DNA from: Atherix ibis
Taxonomy: Eukaryota; Arthropoda; Insecta; Diptera; Athericidae
Direction of reading: 5' to 3'
NCBI GenBank assembly: GCA_958298945.1
Contig: OY282610.1
Span: 29,648,167 to 29,712,166 of the forward strand
Length of the DNA: 64,000 nt
The translations under genes were made by a program, and so were the position numbers. This document shows positions 48,795-61,332 of the stretch, piece after piece (the first letter of the stretch is position 1; each line of letters opens with the position of its first letter). The notes below the pieces were generated by a model, which saw only the letters and a list, made by a program, of their open reading frames with translations, searched no databases and was not told the origin of the DNA.

Positions 48795-50715
48795 TCAAGG
48801 CTAATGTGCGCATGAATGGACTAACAGTCGTGCTTACGCTTTAATTTAGGAGAATTTGCATTTACTTTGTATGCAAATTCAAGATGCACGCGGAAAATTC
48901 AGATAATTTCAAATCAATTTAAATCGAACAAAATTATTAAAAAAAAAAAGATTTCCTAAGTGCATTCAAACATATGTACACACATCCGTAGGTTTTTTTT
49001 TAATTTTTAATGATTATCGTGATGATTTTGTTTAAATTCAGTTATTAAATATTTTTTTCTGTGTATCAAGATGAACATGCATTTTCCTAATTTGAGCTTA
49101 TGTTTAAGATCCAATTGAAGCTTCTATTTTAACGGAAATAACGAAAAAAAATGCATTATTTTCTGATTTGAGTTTATGTGCAAATGCATTTTGTGGTTTC
49201 AAAGCTATTCAACCTGGAAGAAGTGCTTTTTTCAAAGTACAAAAGAAAATATTTGAACTTTTTTCGGAATTTCAGATTATGTGAATAAGCATTTTCGTTT
49301 TAAGGTTATGTCTCTTATTTTCTTTTAAGTTTTCTTTAAAAAAATAAAGAAACTGAAAATGTTTTATTTTAAATAAAATTTATTAATAAATTGGAACTCA
49401 AAATTATTTTTAAAATTGAAATATATACAACACTATAAATAAATAAGACCAAAAAGTGTTTTTGAATTTAATGTGTTTTTGATTGTTGAATTTTTAGTTA
49501 AGTTTGAATTTGTTTTTTTTTTCAATATAAAATTGATGACTGTTTTTTGTTGTTGTTTTGTTTCCCCGACTTCAGAAAACGACAATGAAGCAAGTCCATT
49601 TTTAATAGAAACCAAATATATTTACCATTTTACATTTAAATTTTTCAATTGACATAAATTACCTAAAAAAAATTAAAATTTAAATTTAAATTAAAAATTT
49701 GATTTATGACAGATTTCATATGAAATGAGGAAGAATTATACAACATTCTTTTAAAGATATTTTAAATGAAATGAGTAATAAGCTATATAAAAAAAAATTC
49801 TATGAACAGAACGACGAGTCTGTGAACAAAAATTTCTTCTCTTTTGTAGTTATTTTTTTCTCACTTAGCTACGAATGAAATTTGACATTTTCATAGATTT
49901 AGTTCGATTATGTCTTAAAAAGTTATTTTAATTATAAGCAAATATATAATTTTCTAAATATTTTTCAAACTTAATCAAATATTTGATTAAAATACCAATT
50001 CAACAAAAAGGTCTGAGCATCTGAACACTTTAAGGGGCAATAGAATTATACATTTTTTTTAAAGACTTTGAAGATTGCTACCAAATGCTATAGAAATAAG
50101 GATATCAGTAATAAAAAACAATAAAAGTAGAAGACTTGTTTTTTTTTTTGGGGATAAATTTCTTTGCACGAAATCGATTAATTCTCTTAGAAAGTTAGAA
50201 CAAAGATTCTTATTATCGAAAGCGATAACGATTATGGGGTTAGAGTCCGTTAACCAGGATTTCTGGGGGTTTTCTTATTTATACAAAGAATATTTTTAAG
50301 TATAAACTTTGCGCACGACGCCACTGTTTCTATTTTATGCAAATGCATACATTCATACGTACTCGTCCAGTACGGACAAATTGAAAGCGTATCCATATAC
50401 AAAAAAGGGGGTTGAAATGAAAAACAAAGAGAGAGGGTGCAATGTAACTATTGAACTGTTGTGAGAGAGTTGGTAAGGCGATAGAGAACCAACATCAAAA
50501 TGAGATAAAGATAGTAAAAATGTACAATTTGCTGTTTTCATTTTACTCCTTTGTTATGTTTTCTTCTCCACATTGGTGCTGCGTTTGAGCTAATATTACT
50601 GCAAAGCTGGTTGGTTGGTGGCTGGTCTCACGGAAGGTCGGTCGGTCTGGTTGTCGAAATGGGGGAGGCCAATGATGACGTTGGGTTCTTAGCTCAACCA
50701 TCTGCTTAATTTTTC
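48795..50715. other. intergenic DNA
   Basis: No gene recognised. A GC-richer pocket at about 50580-50700 (GGTTGGTTGGTGGCTGG, GGTCGGTCGGTCTGG) might be a promoter or 5'UTR of the minus-strand exon above, which is a guess. Confidence 0.4.
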
Positions 50716-51770
50716 ATTCAATTCAAATATGTACAACTAAAGTGAAAATATTCGTTTGCTTATCCAAAAGGTACACATACTATTTCACATCACTTCCCCA
50801 TATTTATTTATTTCAAATAGAACAAAACAGTTGTTTTGTTTTTGGTACAATTGCGACGTAAAAGTTATTAACAAATACGAATTTTGCTTTTTTTTTATGA
50901 AAAAAATATATAAATAAAAATTAAAATGAAAATTCAAAATATTGAAAAAAATTTGAAAATGAATAAAATTTACTGAAAATATATTTAACAAAAAATTGAA
51001 AATATAAAAACCACTCAAAAATTTTGATAATAAAATTAGTGATAATAAAAACCAGAAAAATGATATAAATTAAAATTTATCTCCAAATCGTAAAATACAA
51101 CATATTGCATATATTGCACAATGTTGCAATTTTGAAAGTTTAGTGAGGATGTATGTGCGAAATACAAGTGCAAGTACGTATGATAAGAGAATTTTATAAA
51201 AATTCGAAAATTTAATAGTACATCAATAAAAGAAATTTTTGTGAATTTAAAATAATTGTTTTGACATTTCCATTTGAACGAGAATATTTACGAGTAGAAT
51301 GAAAGAAGTACTTGTGCTCTCTTTGAGAATTTCGAAAAGAATGCACTCATAGTTTTCATAACTTTTCTTTCTTTCCTTTTAAATAAATGCATTTCATAAA
51401 TTTTAATATACAAAAGAAAAATAATTTCAAAAATATACGTAAAAAATCATTTTATTATAATCATTTGGAACGGTTAAGAAAATAATATTAAAAAATTAAC
51501 ATTCCAATTAAAACAATATCTAATTATGTTGTACATAAAACCCATCCACGTTCTATGTGTGAAAAAAACTACCCTTTTACTGCGATGGACGTGATTGTTT
51601 ATTTATTAATAAAATAATCCTTATTATTTTCTATCTGAATTTTATATTTATTAATAATTATGTAACCCATGAAATGATAATCAGAATATGTAAACAAACA
51701 TAAATAATAATTTGTAAAAAGAATACGAAAATCGATATTTCTGAATTTCTGAGGTGTTTATGTAACGTAC

Positions 51771-51826
51771 GTATGTATATGCGCTCCGAAAGCTATATAG
51801 CATGCTTTCGGAGCGCATATACATAC
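51771..51826. repeat. perfect 23 bp-arm palindrome in unit A
   Basis: Arms 51771-51793 and 51804-51826 (GTATGTATATGCGCTCCGAA...) are exact inverted copies around a 10 bp spacer. Unit B (about 60183-60215) has only the left arm. Confidence 0.95.
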
Positions 51827-53587
51827 ATACGTACATAGTATTATTCTTGTTATCAATAAAGAAGAGGAATCATCGAGTGTTGATTGTTACCTTTTCTTGA
51901 TGGTCAACTGTCAAAATCGGATGGTTTGTTCTTGAACAAAGCGTTCAAAACTGAATTTAGTGACTATTTTTTTGTGAAAGTGCCCGTTAAATAAAGTAAA
52001 CATTTATAGAAATAATTATTATTATTTAAAAACATTTAAAAATAATGAAAACGTACTTTTCTTAAATAAAATGTGGCAACGTTTGATATAACGAATAGTA
52101 CAAAGAAGATTAATTTAAAAATACCAGACGATAAAGAGTTGAATAAATTCTGTAATATATTTTTAAGATTCTTTTCATTTTATTTATTAACTTTATACGA
52201 TATTTTGTGTTTTATGTTAAGTTTCTCTCATGAGATTTTTCAATAATCGACTGCTTTTTCAAAATTTTTGTTTATGATGAATGATAGATTCCAACTGTTT
52301 TCAGACCGACGTTAAAGATAAAAATATTCAGAGTTCACAGGAATTTTTATATACTTTAATTAAAATGTTATTATTTATTTGAAGTTATTTAATGTTATGA
52401 AGATATTTTCAAATGAGACAATAAATGCGATTAACAACCATTAATGATACAACATGAAATGTTCTAATTGAATTATTTTTAAGTTGATGAACTTACATAT
52501 GATTTTCTATTATATATTTAAAAAAAATTTAAATTTAAATAAAATCAGTGAAAATTAAAGAATCTGTCATACTCGCAATATCATTGAGAAAAATTTATTA
52601 TTGAATATATAATATAATACTAAATTTATTTTTCTGTAAATTTACTATTTAAATATAAGTTTTAAATGTACATATATATTTACTTTATAAATAAAGTTTT
52701 CTCAATTAATTACAAGAACTTATATTTTGGTAAAACTAGTTTCCAAAAATTCAACAATCTGAAAAATTATAAAACTATCATCGATAATTTTTAAAAAAGA
52801 TTATATAAATTTATTATTACGAAAATAATATTTAATATATTTATTAAATAAAATTTTCTCTCTTTTATTTCAGACGACAACAATAATTTTCAAACCATTT
52901 TACGGGAAGTAGGAGAGTAGATCCCGTGGAATGGTTTTGTATAAACAATACTTGTAGACATTTTTGATTAATGAATTAATAAAAAATAATGCCTAACGAC
53001 TTAAAATAAACAAAAAGAAACCAATATAACCAATAATAGTAATAATTACTTGAAAATGATTAAAAAAATTTCAATAGTATAAATGATGAAGTTAATGCAA
53101 GCATAAGCAATATTAATTTTATTATTAACTATAAATGTAGAGAAATAGTCGAAGAAAAATATTTATGTAACAAAATAATCTAGGAAAAACACCACTCTCA
53201 CTTCCTAAATAAATTGTATTCAAATTTAACCTTCATTATTATGATAAATTTATACTCATCTTATTAAATGGTATTCTTTTTGGCCATAAATTAAGGAGGA
53301 AACTATATAATTAACATGTATATGGAAAAGAAGTACTAAACACTCATAATATATACAAATGTGTAATGTATATATAAAAATTATATGCATTACTTTATAG
53401 CCATTAATATACATTTTTCTCGATATATATATATATTAAAAAGACTAGCCATTATAAAATAATACCTAATGAATAATAAACAAAACAATACAAAAGAAAA
53501 ATTTTCTTTCATAGAACACGGTAGCTTTATTAATTAATAAGAATCTAGATAAAAATATTGATAATAATTGTGAACTTATAAACAAAC

Positions 53588-54761
53588 ATGTCATCGCCCA
53601 GTGCCGGAAAACGACGTATGGACACTGATGTCATAAAATTGTATCCTTTTTCAATAAATTATTATAATTTTTGTTAATATCATTATTTTCAGTATAATAT
53701 AAATTTTTCAATATGGTTTTCCATAACTTAAATAAATTTAATTTAGAATCGAGAGTAAACATGAGGTCACAATATTAGGTGGCCTAAATGAATTCTGTGT
53801 TAAATTTTTTGGACCAAGAGGAAGTATGTAGAAGTATCTATTAATTATTATTTGTTTAAATCCTTTAGAGTAATTATAATTTTATTAAAATATGATTAAA
53901 ATTCTGTTCAGTGACATATTTTGTAATCTCTGCGTTGATTGTTATAATTTCATTGGTTTTAATAATATGAAAACTTTCTGTTTTAGCCCCATACGAAGGT
54001 GGCGTTTGGAAGGTTCGCGTACATTTACCAGAACATTATCCCTTTAAGTCTCCAAGTATAGGGTTTATGAATAAAGTATACCATCCAAATATTGATGAAA
54101 TATCTGGCACTGTATGCTTAGATGTTATTAATCAAGCATGGACAGCCTTATATGGTAAGAAAATTGTTTTCTCTCTTTCACTTTTTTTTGGATAATTTTT
54201 TTTTTTCATATTATATTTTCGAATGTATTTACTGGTGGGCTAGTGCTAGTTCTATAAGAAATTGTATTTTTTCAGTTTTCTTACTTGTTATTTAAAAAAA
54301 CATATGATTAATTTTAATGATCTTATTTTAAGTGTTGTTCAGAATTGACAAGCATTCGATTTACTAAATATCATGGGTTTTCTAGTTAATATGAAACTCT
54401 TTCTATATTTACAGACTTGTCTAATATCTTTGAGTCATTTCTACCACAATTATTAACATATCCAAATCCAATAGATCCTCTAAACGGCGATGCAGCTGCT
54501 ATGTATCTTCATAAGCCAGAGGAATACAAAAAAAAAGTTTCCGGTATAGTAAAAAAAAAAAAAAAAATAAAATTACAAAAAGAATGTAGTGATAAAATAC
54601 CAAAATGTAATGAATTTTCTTAATGTTTTTTTGCGATAGATTATGTACGACAGTTTGCCACTGAGGAAGCATTACGAGTTCAGGAAAAAATTGATAGTTC
54701 AGATAGCGAATCAAGCATGTCAGATTTTAGTGAAGATGAAGCACAAGACATGGAATTATAA
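53588..54761 (+). CDS. UbcE2H: ubiquitin-conjugating enzyme E2 H, copy A
   Basis: Five exons: 53588-53640, 53747-53823, 53987-54154, 54415-54543 and 54640-54761, with GT-AG introns and exact phase, giving 182 residues (human UBE2H has 183). It begins [15 protein letters not shown]. The UBC fold holds HPN at 76-78 and catalytic Cys87 in GTVCLDVIN, followed by WTALY. The acidic Ser-rich tail [16 protein letters not shown] is the hallmark of this E2. The protein accepts ubiquitin from E1 as a thioester on Cys87 and passes it on with E3 partners; the vertebrate and yeast (UBC8) forms work with the GID/CTLH E3 ligase. Near-identity to animal UBE2H throughout suggests this is the functional ancestral gene. 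A diverged second copy lies 7.7 kb downstream on the same strand. Confidence 0.97.
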
Positions 54762-55716
54762 CACCGGCCTAAAATTAATTACCGATTATTGATAAAATAC
54801 TTTAATTGCATTGGTTTTCTAAGTTACTATAATTATTATTTTGATCATGAATATCGTCTTCTCTCACTTTTTAATAATTTATAATCATTTTCAATTATTA
54901 TTTCTGATTTTTTCTTAATGTTAAGTGTTTTTCATCTATAAGACATATTTTTGGAAAATAATTTCTTGACTAAGTTTGTGCTCATAATATTGTTAAATTG
55001 TTTCTTTGAAAATTCATCATAATGCCAATGCAAATTTACAAATTAGCTCTTTTTTTTAATGTAAGCCAAATAATAATTTCTCTCAATATGCTCAATTTAA
55101 AATATATTAACTAATTTACCAATAGCAATATTTTTAAAATACATTTCTCTTGCATTTTGGAACAATTATTTTTTCAATTTATTAGTGAAAGAGAACTTTA
55201 TGAAATCTTTCGTGAAGAAATATTTCAGTGGGTTTTTTGTGAATATTGTGCATTAGCATTAACAACTACATTTAAAAGTTAGTCAAGCATTAATGTCCCA
55301 GAAATGGGTCCCATAGAAGCGGTGACATGTTTGCGTATAAATTCCTGATAAAAAGCTAGAAGTATATATAAGAAAATCTTAAACAATAATAAAAATAAAA
55401 AGCAGGCTAACACTAATATATTTTTTTAATATTAATCTTACTTAAAAAGAAGAATGTAAAAATCTTTATCGTTTCGGTATGCAATTTCAAACAATATTCT
55501 TCTATAGAAGAAAAAAAATAGATTTAAGTATATCATTTACATATGTGCACTGAAAATGAAGTTTAGATTTTTTATAATGTTTTGGAATATAATTTTATGA
55601 ATTTATTATTTGATTATTAATAATTTTACATATAGTTTAATATCGTTAATTTGTTGTTAATTTTCTTTTCAGCAATTTTGTTGAATTGAATTATTATTGT
55701 ATTTTTCTAATATATT

Positions 55717-55722
55717 AATAAA
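55717..55722 (+). promoter_or_regulatory. candidate poly(A) signal, UBE2H copy A
   Basis: AATAAA about 950 bp after the stop, within a long AT-rich 3' region; others may be used. Confidence 0.3.
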
Positions 55723-56058
55723 TGAAACAACTACAAATTCGTTATGAATTATAAAGAAAGAAAAAAAAGAAAAAAAATCAATTTGATCTCAACATTTTTT
55801 TGTTTTTATTTCTTCGTATATCGTACATTATCAAATTTATATATGTATATGTTTTCTTTTATATTGACAGGTGCTGTCAGATTTGAATAACTTCAAAATT
55901 TATACAAATATTTTGTTTGTTTTTAATGCCCAATGGAAGATATTTATTTATAAGGGTTTTTGAATAAGAACTTGACAACTTTTTTTTTTTAAATATCTCG
56001 CAAATCATTTGAGATATATCAAAACTTTTATTATTGGCTTAAAGTACAATCAATGCAA

Positions 56059-56686
56059 TTATGAATGGAACTCGACTTCGGTCATATGTCCACTACGGGC
56101 ACGCTTGTAGCGGTCGATTCGTTGAAGCCAATTTTCGATGACTCGCTCACACAATTCGACGGTAATGGCCGCTATTTCTCGTTCGATATTGGCTCTTAGG
56201 TCCTCTAACGTCGCCGGCTTGTTGGCATAGACCATCGATTTAACGTAGCCCCACAGAGAAAAGTCTAGAGGTGTTAAATCACAAGATCTCGGCGGCCAAT
56301 CGACAGGACCTTTTCTCGATATAACACGTTCACCGAACTTGGACTCCAATAAGTCGATTGTTTCTCCCGCTGTGTGGGATGTGGCACCGTCTTGTTGAAA
56401 CCACATATCACTGATGTCCATCCCATGCAATTGATCGAAGAAATAACGCTGCAACATGTCTCTGTAGCGTTCACTATTGACCGCACCATACAGTCACTTT
56501 TTATGGATAAAGTGGTGTTTCATGAAGCACATGAGGGTTTGCAGCACTCCAATAACGCATGTTTTGTTTGTTGACGAAGCTATTCAACCAAAAATGCGTT
56601 TTATCACTGAAGATGATTTTGCGATGAAAGTCGTCATTTTCGGCAAACTTCTCTAAAGCCCAATCTGAGAACGTGCGTCGTTTCAT
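56059..56686 (-). pseudogene. mariner transposase, DD41D type, truncated and broken
   Basis: From 56686 the minus strand reads FSDWALEKFAEND and IIFSDKTHFWLNSFVNKQN (first Asp). After PHVLHETPLYP comes a stop and then a frameshift near 56480. The C-terminal frame (56457-56059) has WFQQDGATSHTA (second Asp) and PPRSCDLTPLDF (third Asp); I count 41 residues between the last two. It ends HMTEVEFHS. Two breaks and loss of the N-terminus mean it is inactive. Confidence 0.9.
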
Positions 56687-56699
56687 ATGGTTAAGTGGC

Positions 56700-56771
56700 T
56701 TTAGTTCTTGAGTTACCTTGATCTTAAGTTAACTGAAGAACTTAAGATCAAGTTAACTCAAGAACTAAAGT
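56700..56771. repeat. palindrome inside the DD41D mariner
   Basis: Inverted arms of about 32 bp with one mismatch (left CTTTAGTTCTTGAGTTA.., right ..TAACTCAAGAACTAAAG) around a ~7 bp spacer. It lies where the transposase N-terminal coding region should be. Confidence 0.9.
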
Positions 56772-56814
56772 AAGAAATCAAAAGTGTCAAGTTGCTATTG
56801 AAAAACCCGATATA

Positions 56815-58685
56815 TTGAAGAAAATTTTTCTTTCACAATTATTTATTTACTTTAAAAGTATATTAAATATTTCATCAAAAATGTTCATTAAGATTTTATT
56901 TGAAATTTTAAATAATTTTATATAATATTGTAGTTTTTATGTTTGTAATTTTCTCATATTAATCGTCCAAAATTCATTTCAATTTTTCCTGTACTCACAT
57001 CTGACGTATTTTCTCACAAAATTTTCGATTAAATATATTAATTTTAAATGTTAATTACAAAATAATAAAAGGATTATATATATATTTTTTTAAATAAAGT
57101 AAAATTGTGAAAATGTTTTACAACGAAAACGAGAAAAATTTATCAAATTTCTATGCTAATTTTTTCCTTACTCTTTTTAAATTCGAACATGAATAATTTA
57201 TAGAATAAAATTGGCAAAAAGATCTTATAAAATAGGACGAATTAAACTTACTTTTAAATTTCATCTTTCACATGACTTTGTCATCTATTTTCGTGGAAAT
57301 TTTTTAAAAGAATATTTTTTATTATTTCCTAGTATTTTTATTGCAACGTCGAAACATTTCTATTAATACTATTAACTTAATTTACATACATGCATACATT
57401 ATTTAAAATTATGCAATAAATTTTATATTATTAACGTATTTAAATTTCTTAAATCTAAGATTGTCGTAAAGACGAAATGTTATATAATAAGGAAAAAAGA
57501 AGAAAAAACTTTTCTATTTGTGTGTCTACATTATTTTACTATTATTATTATTATAAGAAGAAGTATTTATTAGCAGTAGGTACTATTATTAAATCGACAG
57601 AAAATTATTAGAAAAAAAATACAATAAAATAATATAAAAGATTCACACGCAAGTTATTATTATTACTATTAAAATTATATTATTGATATACGAATATGCT
57701 GAAAACTGCTTCTCACAACAAAACAAATAATATGAAATAAAGTTAGGAAGAAGTTGTTCTTTTTAAGATTGATCCTCTTCTGTAAAACAAAAACAATGTT
57801 AATGTACTCGTATATCTTGACCACGTCAGAAAGAATGCAATATAATATTATATTTGAAAAAAAAATAGTTAATACAAATACTATTATTAAGATGAAATAA
57901 TGCATATAACTATGTTTTAACTATTTAAAAAAAAACAAGAGTACCAATTTTTTGCATGTTATAAATTTTCTGTAAATGTTTCGTTTCCATTTTCTTTATC
58001 AACTCATCCATATATTTTAAATATATAACAAAAAAATAACGAAAACAAACAAACAAAATTGTAAAGTAAGAATTTCTTATTGTATTAAGAAATTTGTGCC
58101 CTATTTTTATTTTAATGGTGCATTTTTTATATACATATATACGAGTATACATTTAGCCGAACAAGATGAAAATGAATCAAATAATTAAATCCATAAATAG
58201 AATGTATATTTTCTTTATATAGATTTAAAATGTGTCAATAATAATTCTATTGGCTATAAATGATGAACGAATAATAAATATTAAAGATTGATTGTTTTTT
58301 CTTGTTATTAATATAATTTAGAAAGTTTTAATTGCATTTAATTTGTATTCAGTTGTAATATCAATTTTTTTCGTTCATGTTAATGTCTTGGAAGCTCAAT
58401 TTTTTTCAAAAATTGTCTTATTTAAAATAATAGAAAAATTTCTTTCTATCTTTAATAAGTTGCACCCAAATAATAGAGAATTGATTTTGAAAATCACTTA
58501 CTATGTTATCGTTTATGAATGGACAATTTTGTAATGTTAAAAAAATTAAATCAACAAATTTTAACAATTATATCAACGTCTTGTCTGAATTCGGGCATTT
58601 AAAATTATGTTTTCATTAAATTTTTTCTTCATTTTTTCACATTATTAAATTGTAATAGTACTTGACAAAGTATATGATGTATAAA
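56815..58685. other. intergenic DNA
   Basis: AT-rich spacer between the two UBE2H units; no gene recognised. Confidence 0.5.
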
Positions 58686-58689
58686 CATA

Positions 58690-59168
58690 ATTAGTGCCTA
58701 GTTTTTGTTAAAGTAACCGATAAATAAAGTATTGTAAATATTTTTACAATTAATTATTATTATTATTGAAAAACGTTTGAAAGAATTCAAAAAAAGATAA
58801 AAATATATTGTGTTAAAACAATATATTTTTAACATTATTTCCGTTTCATTTATTTTCTCTATTCCATATTTTGTATTTTATTTTAAGTTTCTCTCATGAG
58901 ATTTTTCAAAAGTATTGAAAAAATTCTTCAGAAATAATTGCGTAAAACACACAATCAATATGATGAATGATAGATTCGAATTGTTTTCGGACAGATGTTA
59001 AAGACAAAAATAGTTAGGGTTATCACGAATTTTTATGTAGTTTAATTAAATTCTTATTATTTATTTGAAGTTATTTAATGCTATAAAGATATTTTCAAAT
59101 GAAAATAGAGTTGTGAGACAATAAATGCGATTGACAAACATTAATGATAAAATATGAATTGTTATAAT
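58690..59168 (+). repeat. partial third copy of the duplicated upstream segment
   Basis: Matches 51965-52450 of unit A and 60340-60700 of unit B. Landmarks are ATAAATAAAGTA, TAAGTTTCTCTCATGAGA, ATGAATGATAGATTC, and GAAGTTATTTAATG..ATAAAGATATTTTCAAATGA. It keeps the TTTCTCTCATGAGA segment that unit B has lost. It directly precedes unit B. Confidence 0.85.
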
Positions 59169-61332
59169 AAAATTAACTTGTACTTCAAATATGTACGACT
59201 AAAGTGAAAATATTCGTTTGCTTATCCAAAAGATACACATACTATTTCACTTCACTTAAACATGTTTATTTATTTCAAATAGAGAGAAACAGTTGTTTTG
59301 TTTTTGGTACAATTGCAACGTAAAAACTATTATCAAATAGGAATTCTGCTTTTTTTTTTTAATAAATTGGAAATATCGAGAAAAAAATTGAAAATGAATA
59401 AAATTTGCTGAAAATATATTTAACAAAAAATTGAAAATATAAAAACCACACAAAAATTTTGATAATAAAATTAGTGATAATAAAAACCAGAAAAATGATA
59501 TAAATTAAAATTTATCTCCAAATCGTAAAATACAACATATGTTGCAATTTTGAAAGTTTAGTGAGGATGTGATGTGCGAACTACAAGTGCAAATACGTAT
59601 GATAGGAGAATCAGAGAATAAAAATTCGAAAATTTAATAGTACATCAATAAAAGAAATTTTTATGAATTCAAAATAATTGTTTTGACATTTCCATTTGAA
59701 CAAGAATATTTACGAGTAGAATGAAAGAAGTACTTGTGCTCTCTTTTAGAATTTCGAAAAGAATGCACTCATAGTTTTCATAACTTTTCTTTCTTTCCTT
59801 TTAAATAAATGCATTTCAAAAATTTTAATATACAAAAGAAAAATAATTTCAAAAATATACGTAAAAAATCATTTTATTATAATCATTTGGAACGGTTAAG
59901 AAAATAATATTAAAAAATTAACATTCCAATTAAAACAATATCTAATTATGTTGTACATAAAACCATCCACGTTCTATGTGTGAAAAAAACTACCCTTTTA
60001 CTGCGATGGACGTGATTGTTTATTTATTAATAAAATAATCCTTATTATTTTCTATCTGAATTTTATATTTATTAATAATTATGTAACCCATGAAATCATA
60101 ATCAGAATATGTCGACAAACATAAATAATAATTTGTGAAAAGAATACGAAAAGAGATATTTCTGAAGTGTTTATATACGTATGTATCTGTATATGCGCTC
60201 CGAAAGCTATATCGCATGCAATACTCGTATTCTTGCTATCAATAAAGAAGAGGAATCATCAGTGTTGATTGTTACCTTTCCTTGACGGTCAACTGTGAAA
60301 ATCGGATGGTTTGTTTTTGAACAAAGCATTCAAAACTGAATTTAGTGACTATTTTTTTGTGAAAGTGACCGTTAAATAAAGAAAATATTTATAGAATTAA
60401 TTATTATTATTTAAAAACATTTAAAAATAATAAAAAGGTATTTTTCTTAAATGAAATGTGGCAACGTTTGATATAACGAATAATACAAAGAAGATTAATT
60501 TAAAAATACCAGACGATAAAGAGTTGAATAAATTCTGTAATATACGAGTATTTTTAAGATTATTTTCATTTTATTTATTAACTCTATACGATATTTTGTG
60601 TTTTATTTTAACTGCTTTTTCAAGTTTTTGTTTATGATGAATGATAGATTCCAACTGTTTTCAGACCGACGTTAACGATAAAAATATTCAAAGTTTACAC
60701 GATATAACGGTGGAATTGATTGACAACTATTAATGGCAAAACATGATATATGATCTTTTTCACGTTCAAAAGTTACAATTTTTTTTAACACTAGTACTCT
60801 TCCCGAAATAATTTGTATTCTAATGAAATTATTTTTAATTTAATGAATTCACATATGTATGTATATTATACTAAGAATTTTTTTAAATTTAAAAAAAAAA
60901 CAGTGAAAAGCAAAGAATCTTCTATACTCGCAATATCATTGAGAAAAATTTATTATTGAATTTATAATACTGAATTTATTTTTCTGTAAATTTGCTATTT
61001 ACATATAACTTTTACATATACGCATATAGACTTTTTCAAAACAGTGATTTATCAATCAAATACAAGCAAGCATATTTTCTTTCTAATTTCTAAATTCAAC
61101 AAGATGGTGCTAGTTGCCATCGATAATCTGAAAATATTGATTTAATATTTATGTTTATTAAAACTATATGAAAGGACTTTGTAGACATTTTGATATATTT
61201 TTCTCGATATATATGTATATCATATAACATGGATAACCGTTATAAAAAATATATAATTAATAGTAAATAAAACACTACAAAAAATTCTCTCCTAGATAAC
61301 GGTAGCCCTTCTGATTAGCAGAAATAATAATA

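Larger units (their letters stand above)
50722..55945 (+). repeat. segmental duplication unit A
   Basis: From CAAATATGTAC.ACTAAAG at about 50724 the sequence matches 59186 onward, through the upstream region, all exons, conserved introns and part of the 3' flank of the UBE2H gene. Unit A has about 1 kb of 3' flank (54780-55790) that is missing from unit B. Confidence 0.9.
55951..56812 (-). mobile_element. DD41D mariner, internally deleted
   Basis: Inverted ends, left GGGTTTTTGAATAAGAACTT and right (reverse) GGGTTTTTCAATAGCAACTT, with TA at the flanks. At 862 bp it is about 400 bp shorter than a full mariner. The minus-strand transposase lacks its N-terminal DNA-binding half. The missing part adjoins a palindrome at 56698-56771. 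The element is absent from duplication unit B at the equivalent site, so it inserted after the duplication or was lost there. Confidence 0.9.
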
